64,000 nt of DNA from positions 1 through 64,000 of the forward strand of contig CAZFHA010000003.1 of assembly GCA_964518595.1 (NCBI GenBank). Reading direction: 5' to 3'. A model generated the notes under the pieces. The model was not told where the DNA came from. It saw only the letters and a list, made by a program, of their open reading frames with translations, and did no database searches. Position 1 is the first letter of the stretch; each line of letters begins with the position of its first letter. Positions 40,014-49,581 of this stretch are shown piece by piece. The stretch comes from CAZFHA01 sp964518595 (GTDB taxonomy: Bacteria; Bacillota; Clostridia; Saccharofermentanales; Saccharofermentanaceae). The translations under genes were made by a program, and so were the position numbers.

Positions 40014-42584
40014 CCCAGCAACTCTATGTCTAAATATCTTTCCTATCCTATGAAATCCCAAGATTATCTTAATCGTTTTCTGATAAGCGGAATATTTACA
40101 CGTCCGGAGTCCTTCCGTCCCGAAGTTCTTAAGGGGCGGGTAAATGAGTGGTTAAAAAAAGGCTTTTCCATTCATGAAAATCCTTGCCGCCAGGAATTCA
40201 TTGCGCGAAGACTTCAGCAAATTCCTATCTGTCCACAGCTACAAGAGTTATACCCGGGAAGTGAGTGGACAGAGTTTGATCAAAAACAGTCTTTTTCCCT
40301 CTATTTTCCTTGGAAAAACAACCGGGTGGAAAGGTCAGCTTTTTACTTTACCCCTACCTATCTACGAATGTATGCCTATACGGAGCTGTTCTCTGAGACC
40401 GCCCAGACTATTGAGCTAGAAGCAGTAACCTGTGGTGGACTGACACTCTGGCAAAATGACAGAAGAATCTTTGACTTCTCTCCCTTCACCCGAAACCTAC
40501 CGAAGTCCCATAACTTTACCCTTGCTTTAGCTCCTGGAATCAATAAATTATGGCTTTGTCTTGATGATTTAGCCGAGCGGGATACCGATTTCTATTTCAG
40601 TCTAAAAATTTTGAAAGCACTACCTTTTTCTGTTCAACTGCCTTTGCCGGAGCCGATTGACGCCGATGAAATTCGCGCAGCCGAAAACTGGCTCTCAGAC
40701 TTTTCCATACCGAAAGAAGTCTACCTTAAAGAGCCGGTAGAAATGGTTTTTCGTACACCTGCGCCAAAGAATTACAAATTAGACTACTACGCCTCTCCGG
40801 CCATCTCCACGAAGCTACCTAATCGCCATCAACTCATCCTTCAAGGGAGCGAAGAAATTGCAGCCGGTCATTGCTGTATAAAGCTTTGGGATACCGACTC
40901 TTGGCTCCCGGAATTTTATCACTTTACCTTCACCATCTCCATTGGTATCATCAGTCTTTCTTGCCGAGCCGGCGCCCAGATTTTTGACCCAAAACTTTTA
41001 ACTACTGCTCCCTCAGAGATTACTGAGCGAAAAGCTAGGGCACTAGAATATCTGGCTGCTAAGGGGGTAAACAACAGCTATCGAGCCGCTGCCCTATTAG
41101 AAATCGGCGAAAACCAAGAGGATGCAGAAGCTATAATCGCCGAGGACTTATGGGCTATTCGCCAGCGAATGGATTGTAGCGACTTCTATTTTGTGGTTAT
41201 CCTTTACCTTGCCAAGAAATATTCTCAGGTATTATCTTCGGAATTACTAGAAGATATTCGCCAAACAGCTCTGGGCTTTCGCTATTGGATTGATGAACCC
41301 GGGGATGATGTGATGTGGTTTTTTAGTGAAAACCACGCTTTACTCTTTCATCTTTGCCAATATTTTGCAGCTGACTTGTATCCGGATGCACGATTCCTGT
41401 CCAGTGGTCTTTCTGCCACCGAAGCTAAGAGTAAGGCTCTCCACCTACTAGATCAATGGTTTAGAGAATTTTTCGAAGAATTCATGACCGAATGGAATTC
41501 TAGTGCCTATATTCCTGTGGATATGGTTGGCTTAGCTGCCCTGTATAACTACGAATCTTTGGGCAAAGAAAGGACTCCGTCATCTTCTTTCATTCAGGGA
41601 ACTAAATCCTCAGCACTACTGGATAAGGCACAACGGTCACTAGATATGATTGCTCGCTGCCTGGCTATCAATCATCATACTGGGGTAAATGCGGTAACCT
41701 TTGGTCGCAGCTATGAAGAACAGATCAAAGGCAACTATACCTCCGGAACAACTTCGATTTTATATCTGCTCTATGGCCAGGGATACCTAAATCGAGCCGG
41801 TATGGGTTACGTCATGTTAGCTGCCGGTAGTTACCAACCGCCGCAAGACTATTATCAGTTCCTAGCAGTACCGCAAAACAAGGCTCTGCAGTTTCAAGTA
41901 ACTCAGGGCTATGACAAGCATGTCAATCTCTATCTTTATAAGACCGCTGGTGCAATTTTATCAACAGCCACAGCCTTCAAACCCTTTGAAAAAGGTTATC
42001 AAGAACATATTGTTCAGGCAACACTTTCGCCACTGGCTCAGTCCTTTATCAATCATCCGGGGGAAAAGCAGCCTTATGGAAGTGGGCGGCCTGCTTATTG
42101 GGCAGGAAACGGTGTTTTGCCTCTAGCTGCACAATATCAAGCTTTATCCATAGTCCTTTGGGAACTCCCTTCAGATTGTGAGATCGACTATACCCATGCC
42201 TATTTTCCTATTGACGCTTTTAAAGAGGTTTATCTTGATAGCCATTGCGCTATCGGTGTTTACGGTGGCAGCTACATTGCCCTTTGGGCAAAACAGGGCA
42301 TAGAGCTAAAGGAGAGGGGCTGCTTTGCCAAGAAAGAGCTAATCAGCTCTGGCAATGAAAATCTATGGCTCATTCAGATTGGTGAATACCAAAAATATCC
42401 ATCCCTTTCCGCTATTGCAGAAGAAATAAGCAGCTGCTCCCCTACCATTCAGCAGAGAACTGTTAATTTTTCACATCCCTGTTATGGACAAATACAGCTT
42501 TCCCCAGCCAAAGGATTAGTCGTGAATAGTGAAACTATTCCTTTCGGCGCAAAAACTTGTGATGGCCTCTTAGCGTGGCTTTAA
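40011..42584 (+). CDS. Large uncharacterised protein, candidate polysaccharide-active enzyme
   Basis: An 857-residue protein without signal peptide, so cytoplasmic. I do not recognise a named family. Residues about 95-215 look like a beta-sandwich (PWKNNRVERSAFYFTP, then ending in LALAPGINKLWLCLDDL), as in carbohydrate-binding domains. The middle (about 340-610) is helical with SENHALLFHLCQYF (438-451) and EWNSSAYIPVD (494-504), recalling the (alpha/alpha) toroid of lyases and GH105-like enzymes. The end (about 620-857) is beta-rich with GRPAYWAGNGVLP (near 691). It is between importer and GH105 genes, so a role in splitting an imported oligosaccharide is inferred. Confidence 0.7.
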   Translation: MPSNSMSKYLSYPMKSQDYLNRFLISGIFTRPESFRPEVLKGRVNEWLKKGFSIHENPCRQEFIARRLQQIPICPQLQELYPGSEWTEFDQKQSFSLYFPWKNNRVERSAFYFTPTYLRMYAYTELFSETAQTIELEAVTCGGLTLWQNDRRIFDFSPFTRNLPKSHNFTLALAPGINKLWLCLDDLAERDTDFYFSLKILKALPFSVQLPLPEPIDADEIRAAENWLSDFSIPKEVYLKEPVEMVFRTPAPKNYKLDYYASPAISTKLPNRHQLILQGSEEIAAGHCCIKLWDTDSWLPEFYHFTFTISIGIISLSCRAGAQIFDPKLLTTAPSEITERKARALEYLAAKGVNNSYRAAALLEIGENQEDAEAIIAEDLWAIRQRMDCSDFYFVVILYLAKKYSQVLSSELLEDIRQTALGFRYWIDEPGDDVMWFFSENHALLFHLCQYFAADLYPDARFLSSGLSATEAKSKALHLLDQWFREFFEEFMTEWNSSAYIPVDMVGLAALYNYESLGKERTPSSSFIQGTKSSALLDKAQRSLDMIARCLAINHHTGVNAVTFGRSYEEQIKGNYTSGTTSILYLLYGQGYLNRAGMGYVMLAAGSYQPPQDYYQFLAVPQNKALQFQVTQGYDKHVNLYLYKTAGAILSTATAFKPFEKGYQEHIVQATLSPLAQSFINHPGEKQPYGSGRPAYWAGNGVLPLAAQYQALSIVLWELPSDCEIDYTHAYFPIDAFKEVYLDSHCAIGVYGGSYIALWAKQGIELKERGCFAKKELISSGNENLWLIQIGEYQKYPSLSAIAEEISSCSPTIQQRTVNFSHPCYGQIQLSPAKGLVVNSETIPFGAKTCDGLLAWL

Positions 42585-42629
42585 CTTACGAGTGACATCA
42601 ATAAACAATCAATCTTGGAGGCAATTGAC

Positions 42630-43706
42630 ATGTTAGAAAAGACTCTCATTGACAGCTATATTCAAAAGGTATCAAACCGAATGATGAACTTAAAAAAACC
42701 GGAGGGTGAAAAGGAAAAATATCCTGTCAGCTTATTAGATATAAATTGCTGGGAATGGCCCCAGGGCGTAGGTCTGTATGGGCTTTTCCAATATTATCAA
42801 AGATCAAAATCTTCAGAGGTTCTAACCTTTTTAACCGAATGGTTTGATCGAAATCTGGCTGCCCCTTCCCCGGAAAAAAATGTAAATACCACTGCTCCCA
42901 TGCTTACTTTAGCCTTTCTATACGAGCTTACTCCTAAACCGGAATATTTGGAAAAAATCAGGGAATGGAGTCAATGGATTATGGATCGGGAAAATGGCCT
43001 AATTCGAACGGGAGATGGAGCTTTTCAGCACATGATTACCAAGGACCCCAATGATAATGAAATTCTTATTGATACCCTTTTTATGACACTGCTTTTTCTT
43101 GCCAAAGCCGGTATCCTACTTAACCAGCCTACATATGTGATTGAAGCTGAATACCAAGTTCTGTGCCATATAACCTATCTTTATGAAAAGACAAAAGGCT
43201 TGTTCTACCATGGTTGGAATTTCTATCACCAGAATAATTATGGCGGCGTGTTTTGGGGCAGAGGCAACGGTTGGTATACTGTCGGCATTTTAGAATTTTT
43301 AGATATTCTGGGTGACAAAGCCTCCCCAGCCCTAAGAAATTATTTCCATACCATTTATCGCCGCCAATCCGCTGCTTTGCTTCGCTATCAAGATAGCGCT
43401 TCCCATCTTTGGCACACCGTAATTGACGATCCCTCCTCCTATCTAGAAACTTCCGCTGGATGTGCATTTTTATGTGGAATGATTAAAGGTTTAAAGGCTG
43501 GGTTGTTACCGGAAAAGGAATACCATCTAGCCATTGAACAAGGGGTCAAGGCAATTCTCGCTTATATTGAAGAAGATGGCACGGTGGCTTCCGTTTCCTA
43601 CGGTACACCCATTGGCGCTAATGCGGATTTTTATAAAAATATCCCCTGTCATCCCATGACCTACGGTCAGGCTTTGATGATTTTGCTATTACAAGAATTA
43701 CTATGA
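42630..43706 (+). CDS. GH105 unsaturated rhamnogalacturonyl hydrolase-like enzyme
   Basis: A 358-residue cytoplasmic (alpha/alpha)6 barrel enzyme of GH105 (YteR/YesR type). NEILIDTLFM holds the catalytic aspartate (about residue 147) and FWGRGNGWY (about 206-214) is the family hallmark. These enzymes remove the 4,5-unsaturated uronate left by a polysaccharide lyase. The ORF can be read from a TTG at 42615, but that lies upstream of GGAGG; the ATG at 42630 is 8 bases after it. It probably acts right after or before the 857-residue neighbour. Confidence 0.85.
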   Translation: MLEKTLIDSYIQKVSNRMMNLKKPEGEKEKYPVSLLDINCWEWPQGVGLYGLFQYYQRSKSSEVLTFLTEWFDRNLAAPSPEKNVNTTAPMLTLAFLYELTPKPEYLEKIREWSQWIMDRENGLIRTGDGAFQHMITKDPNDNEILIDTLFMTLLFLAKAGILLNQPTYVIEAEYQVLCHITYLYEKTKGLFYHGWNFYHQNNYGGVFWGRGNGWYTVGILEFLDILGDKASPALRNYFHTIYRRQSAALLRYQDSASHLWHTVIDDPSSYLETSAGCAFLCGMIKGLKAGLLPEKEYHLAIEQGVKAILAYIEEDGTVASVSYGTPIGANADFYKNIPCHPMTYGQALMILLLQELL

Positions 43707-43779
43707 TTTTTATTAACCAGAAAGGAGTAATACATCAGTTAAAAGCAAGATACAAATAAAAAAGAAGGAGATCTAAAAA

Positions 43780-45078
43780 ATGAAAAAAAGTTTAAAGATT
43801 ATTTTAGCCTTAGGACTGTCTTTACTTACCTTGGGAGCTTGCACAAACCAAAACACCAATACCCAGAGTCAAAATAGCCAGGGCGGCTCCTCAGCTGCCA
43901 ACACGGAAACAAAAACCCTCCAAGTGGTCTGGTTTAGCGATGGCGGTGAAGGAGAAACTTTCCGAAAACTTGCCGACCAATATGAAGCGGCTACACCGGG
44001 AATAAAAATCGAGCTGATTGAGGTTCCCTATGGTGAGCTAGATAATAAAATAAAGAACATGCTAGCGGCTAAACAGCCTCCGGCTTTAGCACGATTGTCC
44101 AACATCGGAATGTATCAAAACCAACTGGTTGATTTAAAAGAGTATGCCGCATCCGGTGCTGATTTTGAAAAGAATTTTTCCCCATCCATGAAATTTGTGT
44201 TTGATGGAAAAATCATCGCCGCCCCTCTTGATACTACAGTCAACGGTCTTATTTATAACAAAACGGCTTTTGATAAAGCCGGTATTACGGTCCCCACCAA
44301 ACCGGAAGATATCTGGACTTGGGAGGAATGGAAAGCGGCCTTAAAAGAAGTGATGGAAAAAGGGGATGTTAAGTATGGTCTTGTTTACGACAAATCACCT
44401 TTCCGTTTTAGCACCCTCCTTTATCAGGCCGGTGGTGGTCTCTTAAGCGAGGATCTGTCTCAACCGGCCATTGACAGTCCCGAAGCTCTTGAGGCAGTTA
44501 GTTTTTTTAAAGACCTGCATACTGAGGGAATTATTCCGGAATCTGTATGGCTTGGTTCGGAGAATCCCAATAACCTGTTTAGAACCGGACAAATTGGGAT
44601 GCATTTAGGCGGAAGCTGGCTGATTGCCAATTACCGGAAAGAAATTACTGATTTTGAATGGGGCGTAACCTATCTTCCCAAGAATGAGATTCGTTCTACG
44701 GTTCCCGGTGGCAAGTATTTAGCTGCCTTCCAAGGTTCTGGTCTGGAGAAAGAGGCGGCTTTATTCATTGAGTGGTTATCACAGCCAGAGAATAATGCTG
44801 TTTATTGTAAAGAAAATTATTTCTTGAGTCCGGTGATTGGAAATGAAGATCTCACTTATGATTTTGGCCAAGAGTTCTTTGCCCTTTTTGCCAATGAATT
44901 ACAGGCTACTGGTACGCGCCCGGGCAATGAATGGGGCTATCAGGCCTTCACCTCCAAAGTTCAAGACAGTATTCGCGATAACTTAGCGGAAGTAATTAGT
45001 GGAAATCTAACCCCGGAAGAATATGTAAAAGGCTTAGATGCAACTTTTCAAGAAGCTTTGTCAGAGATTGAAAAGTAA
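43780..45078 (+). CDS. Sugar-binding lipoprotein of the second ABC importer
   Basis: A 432-residue family 1 solute-binding protein with lipobox LGAC (C21) followed by a Gln/Asn/Ser-rich linker (about 22-45). It is the last gene of the importer/hydrolase operon, unusual in lying behind the enzymes rather than before the permeases. AGAAGGAG precedes the ATG. Ligand inferred to be an unsaturated uronate-containing oligosaccharide, from the GH105 neighbour. Confidence 0.88.
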   Translation: MKKSLKIILALGLSLLTLGACTNQNTNTQSQNSQGGSSAANTETKTLQVVWFSDGGEGETFRKLADQYEAATPGIKIELIEVPYGELDNKIKNMLAAKQPPALARLSNIGMYQNQLVDLKEYAASGADFEKNFSPSMKFVFDGKIIAAPLDTTVNGLIYNKTAFDKAGITVPTKPEDIWTWEEWKAALKEVMEKGDVKYGLVYDKSPFRFSTLLYQAGGGLLSEDLSQPAIDSPEALEAVSFFKDLHTEGIIPESVWLGSENPNNLFRTGQIGMHLGGSWLIANYRKEITDFEWGVTYLPKNEIRSTVPGGKYLAAFQGSGLEKEAALFIEWLSQPENNAVYCKENYFLSPVIGNEDLTYDFGQEFFALFANELQATGTRPGNEWGYQAFTSKVQDSIRDNLAEVISGNLTPEEYVKGLDATFQEALSEIEK

Positions 45079-45101
45079 ATCAAAATAAGAAATTTTAGGC
45101 T

Positions 45102-45137
45102 AAAAAGCTGTCACAAAGAAATTTGGGCAGCTTTTTC
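45102..45137 (+). terminator. Terminator of the second carbohydrate operon
   Basis: AAAAAGCTG (45102-45110) pairs with CAGCTTTTT (45128-45136), 17-base loop. Confidence 0.85.
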
Positions 45138-45182
45138 TAAAAGTTTCGCCCGCTATATTTCTATTTTTATAAGGAGGTTGCC

Positions 45183-45638
45183 ATGTTGAAAGACGGCAGT
45201 GTCTTGTCTTCTGCCAATTACCGATTGGTAGCTACCAAACATTTTACGCCCTTTTATTTATCGCCAGAGAAAACACTTACTCCGAAAGTCGTCAGGTTTA
45301 TCCATGATAACTATGCTCAGGAACTCTCACTTCCTAAGCTGGCCAATGAGTTTTTTATTAGTCCCAGCCACTTATCCAGAACCTTTAAAAAGGATACCGG
45401 GCTGACATTAATTCACTATATACAATGGGTTCGTCTGACTAAGGCACGTCATGCCTTAGAGGAAACCAATGCCAAGATTTCAGATATAGCCGCCGCCTGT
45501 GGCTTTTTCAGTTTTTCGCAATTTAATCGTGTTTTTCAAACCTACTACCAACAGTCCCCCTCAAAGCTTCGGGAAAAGTACCAAAAGAACTCCGCTCCTG
45601 CCTCAGAAAAAAGTGCAGTAAAAGCAAGCCCCCAATGA
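45183..45638 (+). CDS. AraC-type DNA-binding protein without sensor domain
   Basis: A 151-residue protein consisting of an N-terminal stretch of about 35 residues and the two helix-turn-helix AraC domain (LPKLANEFFISPSHLSRTFKK, then ISDIAAACGFFSFSQFNRVF). AraC proteins are usually near 290 residues, so a sensor domain is absent; perfect AAGGAGG placement before the ATG argues against a simple 5' truncation. It follows the terminator of the GH105 operon and may be a MarA/SoxS-like single-domain regulator controlled by level rather than by ligand. Confidence 0.82.
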   Translation: MLKDGSVLSSANYRLVATKHFTPFYLSPEKTLTPKVVRFIHDNYAQELSLPKLANEFFISPSHLSRTFKKDTGLTLIHYIQWVRLTKARHALEETNAKISDIAAACGFFSFSQFNRVFQTYYQQSPSKLREKYQKNSAPASEKSAVKASPQ

Positions 45639-45682
45639 GCCTCCTTCGCACTCAAGACCCTTTAAGGAAAGGCTATACCACG

Positions 45683-46345
45683 CTAAAACAAACTATCCAG
45701 GGACCCCAGTCTAACCGGTTGTGCCTTAATAAACCCCTCACCAACCTGACAATTACCTAACAATCCATAATAGGTAGCCAACATTTCACAGGAACGCAAA
45801 ATCTCTTTCTGGCTCTCATGGGCACGTAAAGCCGCCTGCTTTTCTGCCCAAACCGAAGTAATATCAATTACCAGATCAGGACTACAGAGCTGTCTGATAT
45901 TTATAGGAAAGCACAAATGCTGCTTTACCTTCCAGCCACTCATTCCTTGGCGATAACGCTCCGCTAAAAAAAGCCCCCGGCAGACTAATCTATAGGTGTT
46001 CACATGATCTGGATGATAGTCCTCCTTCCAAGGGAATAGTAGAATATCTGGTTGAGAATGCTGAATCAGCTGGGCAATCCTATGAGCCCCTTCTAACGTA
46101 TCCTCAATAGCAGAATCCGGGAAATCCAGTGCCTCGAAAAACAGCGTCCCTAAAATTTGCGCCGCCGCTTTTGCCTCACGCAAACGTACTTCTGCCGAGC
46201 CAAATCTACCGCCTTCTCCTTGGGTTAAGGAAATGATTCCGGTTTTCTTCCCCAGAGCTTTTGCTTTCAGTAAAAAACCAGCCGCTCCGGCCTCTACATC
46301 ATCAGGATGGGCTCCAATAGCCAAAACATCAACTTTATCCATCAT
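45683..46345 (-). CDS. LmbE/PIG-L family N-acetylglucosaminyl deacetylase
   Basis: A 220-residue zinc enzyme with GAHPDDVE (11-18) and the metal-binding YHPDHVN (about 115). The length and ITQGEGGRFGS-like region resemble BshB1, the bacillithiol-pathway deacetylase, but no other bacillithiol gene is near. In this context it may deacetylate an imported sugar, being co-transcribed with a sugar symporter 22 bases upstream. Both readings are inference. Confidence 0.8.
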   Translation of the reverse strand: MMDKVDVLAIGAHPDDVEAGAAGFLLKAKALGKKTGIISLTQGEGGRFGSAEVRLREAKAAAQILGTLFFEALDFPDSAIEDTLEGAHRIAQLIQHSQPDILLFPWKEDYHPDHVNTYRLVCRGLFLAERYRQGMSGWKVKQHLCFPINIRQLCSPDLVIDITSVWAEKQAALRAHESQKEILRSCEMLATYYGLLGNCQVGEGFIKAQPVRLGSLDSLF

Positions 46346-46367
46346 CTATCACCTCATCTAAAAGAAA

Positions 46368-47642
46368 TTATTTTTCCTTCCGAATAAAGAAAAAACCTAA
46401 AAGAGCTAAGACTGATACCAAAGGTCCCAAAATAAGTATACCTAAAGCCTGTTCCTGTGTACCACCAAAATAGTCTAATAAATAGCCCAGTAAAAGTCCG
46501 GCTAAGGCCTGAACACTATTATTAACCAAACCTTGAGAGCCAAAAAACATAGCTTCTCTATTTTTTCCATAGCGCTGGGTATCATCATCAATAATTCTCG
46601 AAAGTAAAACATTGGGAATGACCATCAGTCCGGAATAGGAGAATCCAAGTAAAGCCATAAAAATCAGGCCATTAACCAGAGGGGAAAAAGGAAATTGACC
46701 TAATAACGGTATAAGCAGACTAACCGCAGCGTAACTGAGGATTGCCATTTTCAAGGCAAAAAAACTACCTTTCTTTTTGATTATATGCTGATAAAAAGGA
46801 ATCAGTGCCAAGGCAACTACCACTGAGGATACCGTCATCAAGCTGGTACTCCCCTCTTTCAGCCCCAAAAGACCGGCAGCAATAAAAGCAAGTCCGCTTT
46901 GCACCATACTAAAGCCCAGAAAGAACAAACCAAAACCAAGTATATATTTAATAAATAGTGGGTTACGAATTGTTTCAAATAGATTTTTAAAAGTATTGTC
47001 TCGTGGCGTTTTTTCATTAAAAGAAAAATCCGGGTTTACTTTCACAGTCAGAATTGGGGCTAACATCACTAAAACACAAAGAGCAGCCAGGCAGATTGAT
47101 GTTATGCCATGCCCTAAAAATTGAATCAAAAATCCTGAGCCCCCCATGGTTATACCCATTCCCAATGCACCAAAAAGAGCAACATACCCTTGTACTCTGG
47201 CACGATCACCCTCACCGGAAAACATTTCCGGGAGTAAAGAAAAGTAAGGATTTACTACCATGTTATAAAAGAAGTAGAATAAATTTACGAAAATAAAAAA
47301 CCAGATAAAGATGGCAACCTTACTGGTAAAGGCCGGCATATTCCAGATCATGATAAAAGAAATGGCTAAGGGTAAAGTTCCAAAGATCATAAAAGGAAGT
47401 CGTCTTCCCCAGCGGCTATTACGCAAATTATCGCTGAAATTGGCGACAAATGGCTCCACTAAAGCATCCATTAACTTTCCACTGGTAATTGCCCATCCCA
47501 CCATAACTCCGGATAAAAGAGCCGAATCCTTAAAAAACTTTAGTGCCCATAAAATAATAAAGTAATTAAGCATACCGGGGCCGATATGCCCCAGTGCAAA
47601 CAATGCCTCACGACTTTTTCGAATGGATTTATACTCCTGCAT
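46368..47642 (-). CDS. GPH-type (MFS) sugar:cation symporter
   Basis: A 424-residue transporter with 12 predicted helices. The opening segment with ALGHIGPGMLNYFI and the loop around DNLRNSRWGRRLPFMIFG are typical of the glycoside-pentoside-hexuronide:cation symporters (MelB/GusB group). It forms a minus-strand operon with the LmbE deacetylase. A glycoside or hexuronide substrate fits the pectin-like context but is inferred. GGAGGAGGG precedes the ATG. Confidence 0.85.
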   Translation of the reverse strand: MQEYKSIRKSREALFALGHIGPGMLNYFIILWALKFFKDSALLSGVMVGWAITSGKLMDALVEPFVANFSDNLRNSRWGRRLPFMIFGTLPLAISFIMIWNMPAFTSKVAIFIWFFIFVNLFYFFYNMVVNPYFSLLPEMFSGEGDRARVQGYVALFGALGMGITMGGSGFLIQFLGHGITSICLAALCVLVMLAPILTVKVNPDFSFNEKTPRDNTFKNLFETIRNPLFIKYILGFGLFFLGFSMVQSGLAFIAAGLLGLKEGSTSLMTVSSVVVALALIPFYQHIIKKKGSFFALKMAILSYAAVSLLIPLLGQFPFSPLVNGLIFMALLGFSYSGLMVIPNVLLSRIIDDDTQRYGKNREAMFFGSQGLVNNSVQALAGLLLGYLLDYFGGTQEQALGILILGPLVSVLALLGFFFIRKEK

Positions 47643-47737
47643 ATGCCCTCCTCCATTGGCTCAAAGATCTAAAGATATCGGCAATATACTAAAATCCATA
47701 TAGCTTTTCTACTCATATTTTGCTCGTTTTTTGAAGC

Positions 47738-47766
47738 TTGGATTTCGAGGCACTTTGCCTTATACT
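47738..47766 (+). promoter_or_regulatory. Promoter of the MprF-like gene
   Basis: TTGGAT (47738-47743) and TATACT (47761-47766) with a 17-base spacer, 62 bases before the ATG. Confidence 0.7.
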
Positions 47767-47827
47767 GATATTTACCTTTTTAAGCAAATATAAATATTAG
47801 CAGCAGAATTGCGAGGAAGAAGTGATA

Positions 47828-49516
47828 ATGAACCACTTAAAAAAAGATAAACTCAGGGCATTTACTATAAATAGTGCTATTTTTCTGACGGTAGTCTTGG
47901 CACTGCTGCTATTAGGATCAACCTTTTTCCCGATCCCCTATTTGGAAGATGCATTAGCAAATTTTCAATCTATCAGCCTGTTTATGCAGCGTCTTGTCTC
48001 ACTGGTACTCCTGGTACTGGCTTTTCATTTATGGCAACGTAAACGCACGGCTTGGCTATTTACCTTGTTTTTACTTGGTGGTAGCCTATTCATTCATTTT
48101 TTGTTTCTGAGAAGCACTCTAATTAATGTAATAATTTTTATGGAAATTTATATTTTCGCTGCACTTATGCTTAATCATAGCTTCTTTTGCCGCCAAGGAA
48201 AAAAATTAGCGCCAAGAACCAAGATTCTATTTGTAGCCTTGCTTCTTTCCGGTGCTGTAGCAAACGCATTTTGGGAAAATTTCCGCCTTCAGAACCGTAG
48301 TGGCAATTCCCCCACCCTTCTATCACTGCTTCAGCATACGGGGAAATTTTTGTTGGGTCTGGAAGTTACGGAAAACAGAAATAATATTTTTGCTACCTTT
48401 CTCTTCGCATATTTTTGGATCAGTTTATTTCTATGCCTACTCTTCCTGCTGCGTTCGCTTTCACTTGAGAGAGCTCTTTCTCAAAAAGAAAAACTCCGAG
48501 CCCGGGAGCTGGTAAAACGCTATGGTCAAAACCCCAGTTCTTATCTGACCCTTGAAAAAGATAAGAAATTATTTTTTGGTGAATTAGTGGAAGGGGTCAT
48601 TGCTTATGGGATTGTAGGAGATGTCATTGTGGTTAATGGTGACCCCATTTCAGCCCCAGAAGATTTTGCTTATCTCTTGAGGGAATTCAAACATTTCTAT
48701 ACCGCCCAAGCCTATCAATGTGTTTTTCTAAGTACCACAGATACATTCTTAGATCAGTATACAGAAATGGGATTTCGTCATGTAAAATGTGGTGAAGAGG
48801 CCCGCTTTGATTTGAGAGAACTAACACTGGCCGGTGGTAAAGCTGCTAAACTGCGGGCAAATATTAATCACGCAAACAAAGCCGGACTCACCAGCTTCGA
48901 GTACAAAGTTTCCGAGAAAAAAGAGCCCCAGATAGAAAAGCTACTAGAGGAAGTTTCTGAAGCCTGGATGTCCTCAAAAAAGAGCGGTCAACTAGCCTTT
49001 ACCGTAGGTGGAACTGGTTTAGAAGACCCTATGGATCGCCGGTATTTTTACGCTCAAAATAGCGAAGGCAAGATTGTAGCCTTCAATGTCTATATCCCCT
49101 TCGCCGGAATGACCGGCTATATGGCGGATGTTACTCGGCGCTTGCCTGATGCTCCGGGAGGCGCTACCGAAAAGTTGGTTTATGACGCCTTTATGCAATT
49201 TCGTGAGGAAGGCTGTCTTTGGGGGAGTATGGGACTTGCACCCTTGTCAAACATTCATGAGGAGGGCGAAAAGGATACCCTATCAGCCAAAACCTTGGAA
49301 TTTGTCTATAATAAGTGTAATGCCTTTTACGGCTTTAAGGACTTGCGTACAGCCAAAGAAAAATATAATCCCAGCAATTGGGTACCTGGGTACTTTGTTT
49401 ATTCCACAGTTGCTTTGACACCGCAAATGGCCTATGCTATGGTTAAAATTCAGAACCCTGGCGGTTTTGGTGATTTTTTCCTAAGCCTCTTCAAAAGTAA
49501 AATTCATCTGCGTTGA
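47828..49516 (+). CDS. MprF-like phosphatidylglycerol aminoacyltransferase (DUF2156)
   Basis: A 562-residue membrane protein. About six hydrophobic helices (residues 15-220) precede a soluble tandem GNAT domain (DUF2156, about 240-560) with GDPISAPEDF, LPDAPGGATEKLVYD and SMGLAPL, as in the catalytic part of MprF. Such enzymes add lysine or alanine from tRNA to phosphatidylglycerol and lower surface charge. Full MprF is about 840 residues with a larger flippase part, so lipid transfer to the outer leaflet may be absent. The ATG at 47828 is preferred over a GTG two codons earlier because of spacing to GAGGA. Confidence 0.78.
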   Translation: MNHLKKDKLRAFTINSAIFLTVVLALLLLGSTFFPIPYLEDALANFQSISLFMQRLVSLVLLVLAFHLWQRKRTAWLFTLFLLGGSLFIHFLFLRSTLINVIIFMEIYIFAALMLNHSFFCRQGKKLAPRTKILFVALLLSGAVANAFWENFRLQNRSGNSPTLLSLLQHTGKFLLGLEVTENRNNIFATFLFAYFWISLFLCLLFLLRSLSLERALSQKEKLRARELVKRYGQNPSSYLTLEKDKKLFFGELVEGVIAYGIVGDVIVVNGDPISAPEDFAYLLREFKHFYTAQAYQCVFLSTTDTFLDQYTEMGFRHVKCGEEARFDLRELTLAGGKAAKLRANINHANKAGLTSFEYKVSEKKEPQIEKLLEEVSEAWMSSKKSGQLAFTVGGTGLEDPMDRRYFYAQNSEGKIVAFNVYIPFAGMTGYMADVTRRLPDAPGGATEKLVYDAFMQFREEGCLWGSMGLAPLSNIHEEGEKDTLSAKTLEFVYNKCNAFYGFKDLRTAKEKYNPSNWVPGYFVYSTVALTPQMAYAMVKIQNPGGFGDFFLSLFKSKIHLR

Positions 49517-49581
49517 TTCTTATCTTCTTCTGGCGAATTGTATAATGAGCAAAGATCTCATGCAAGGTAAAGGAGCCTACT

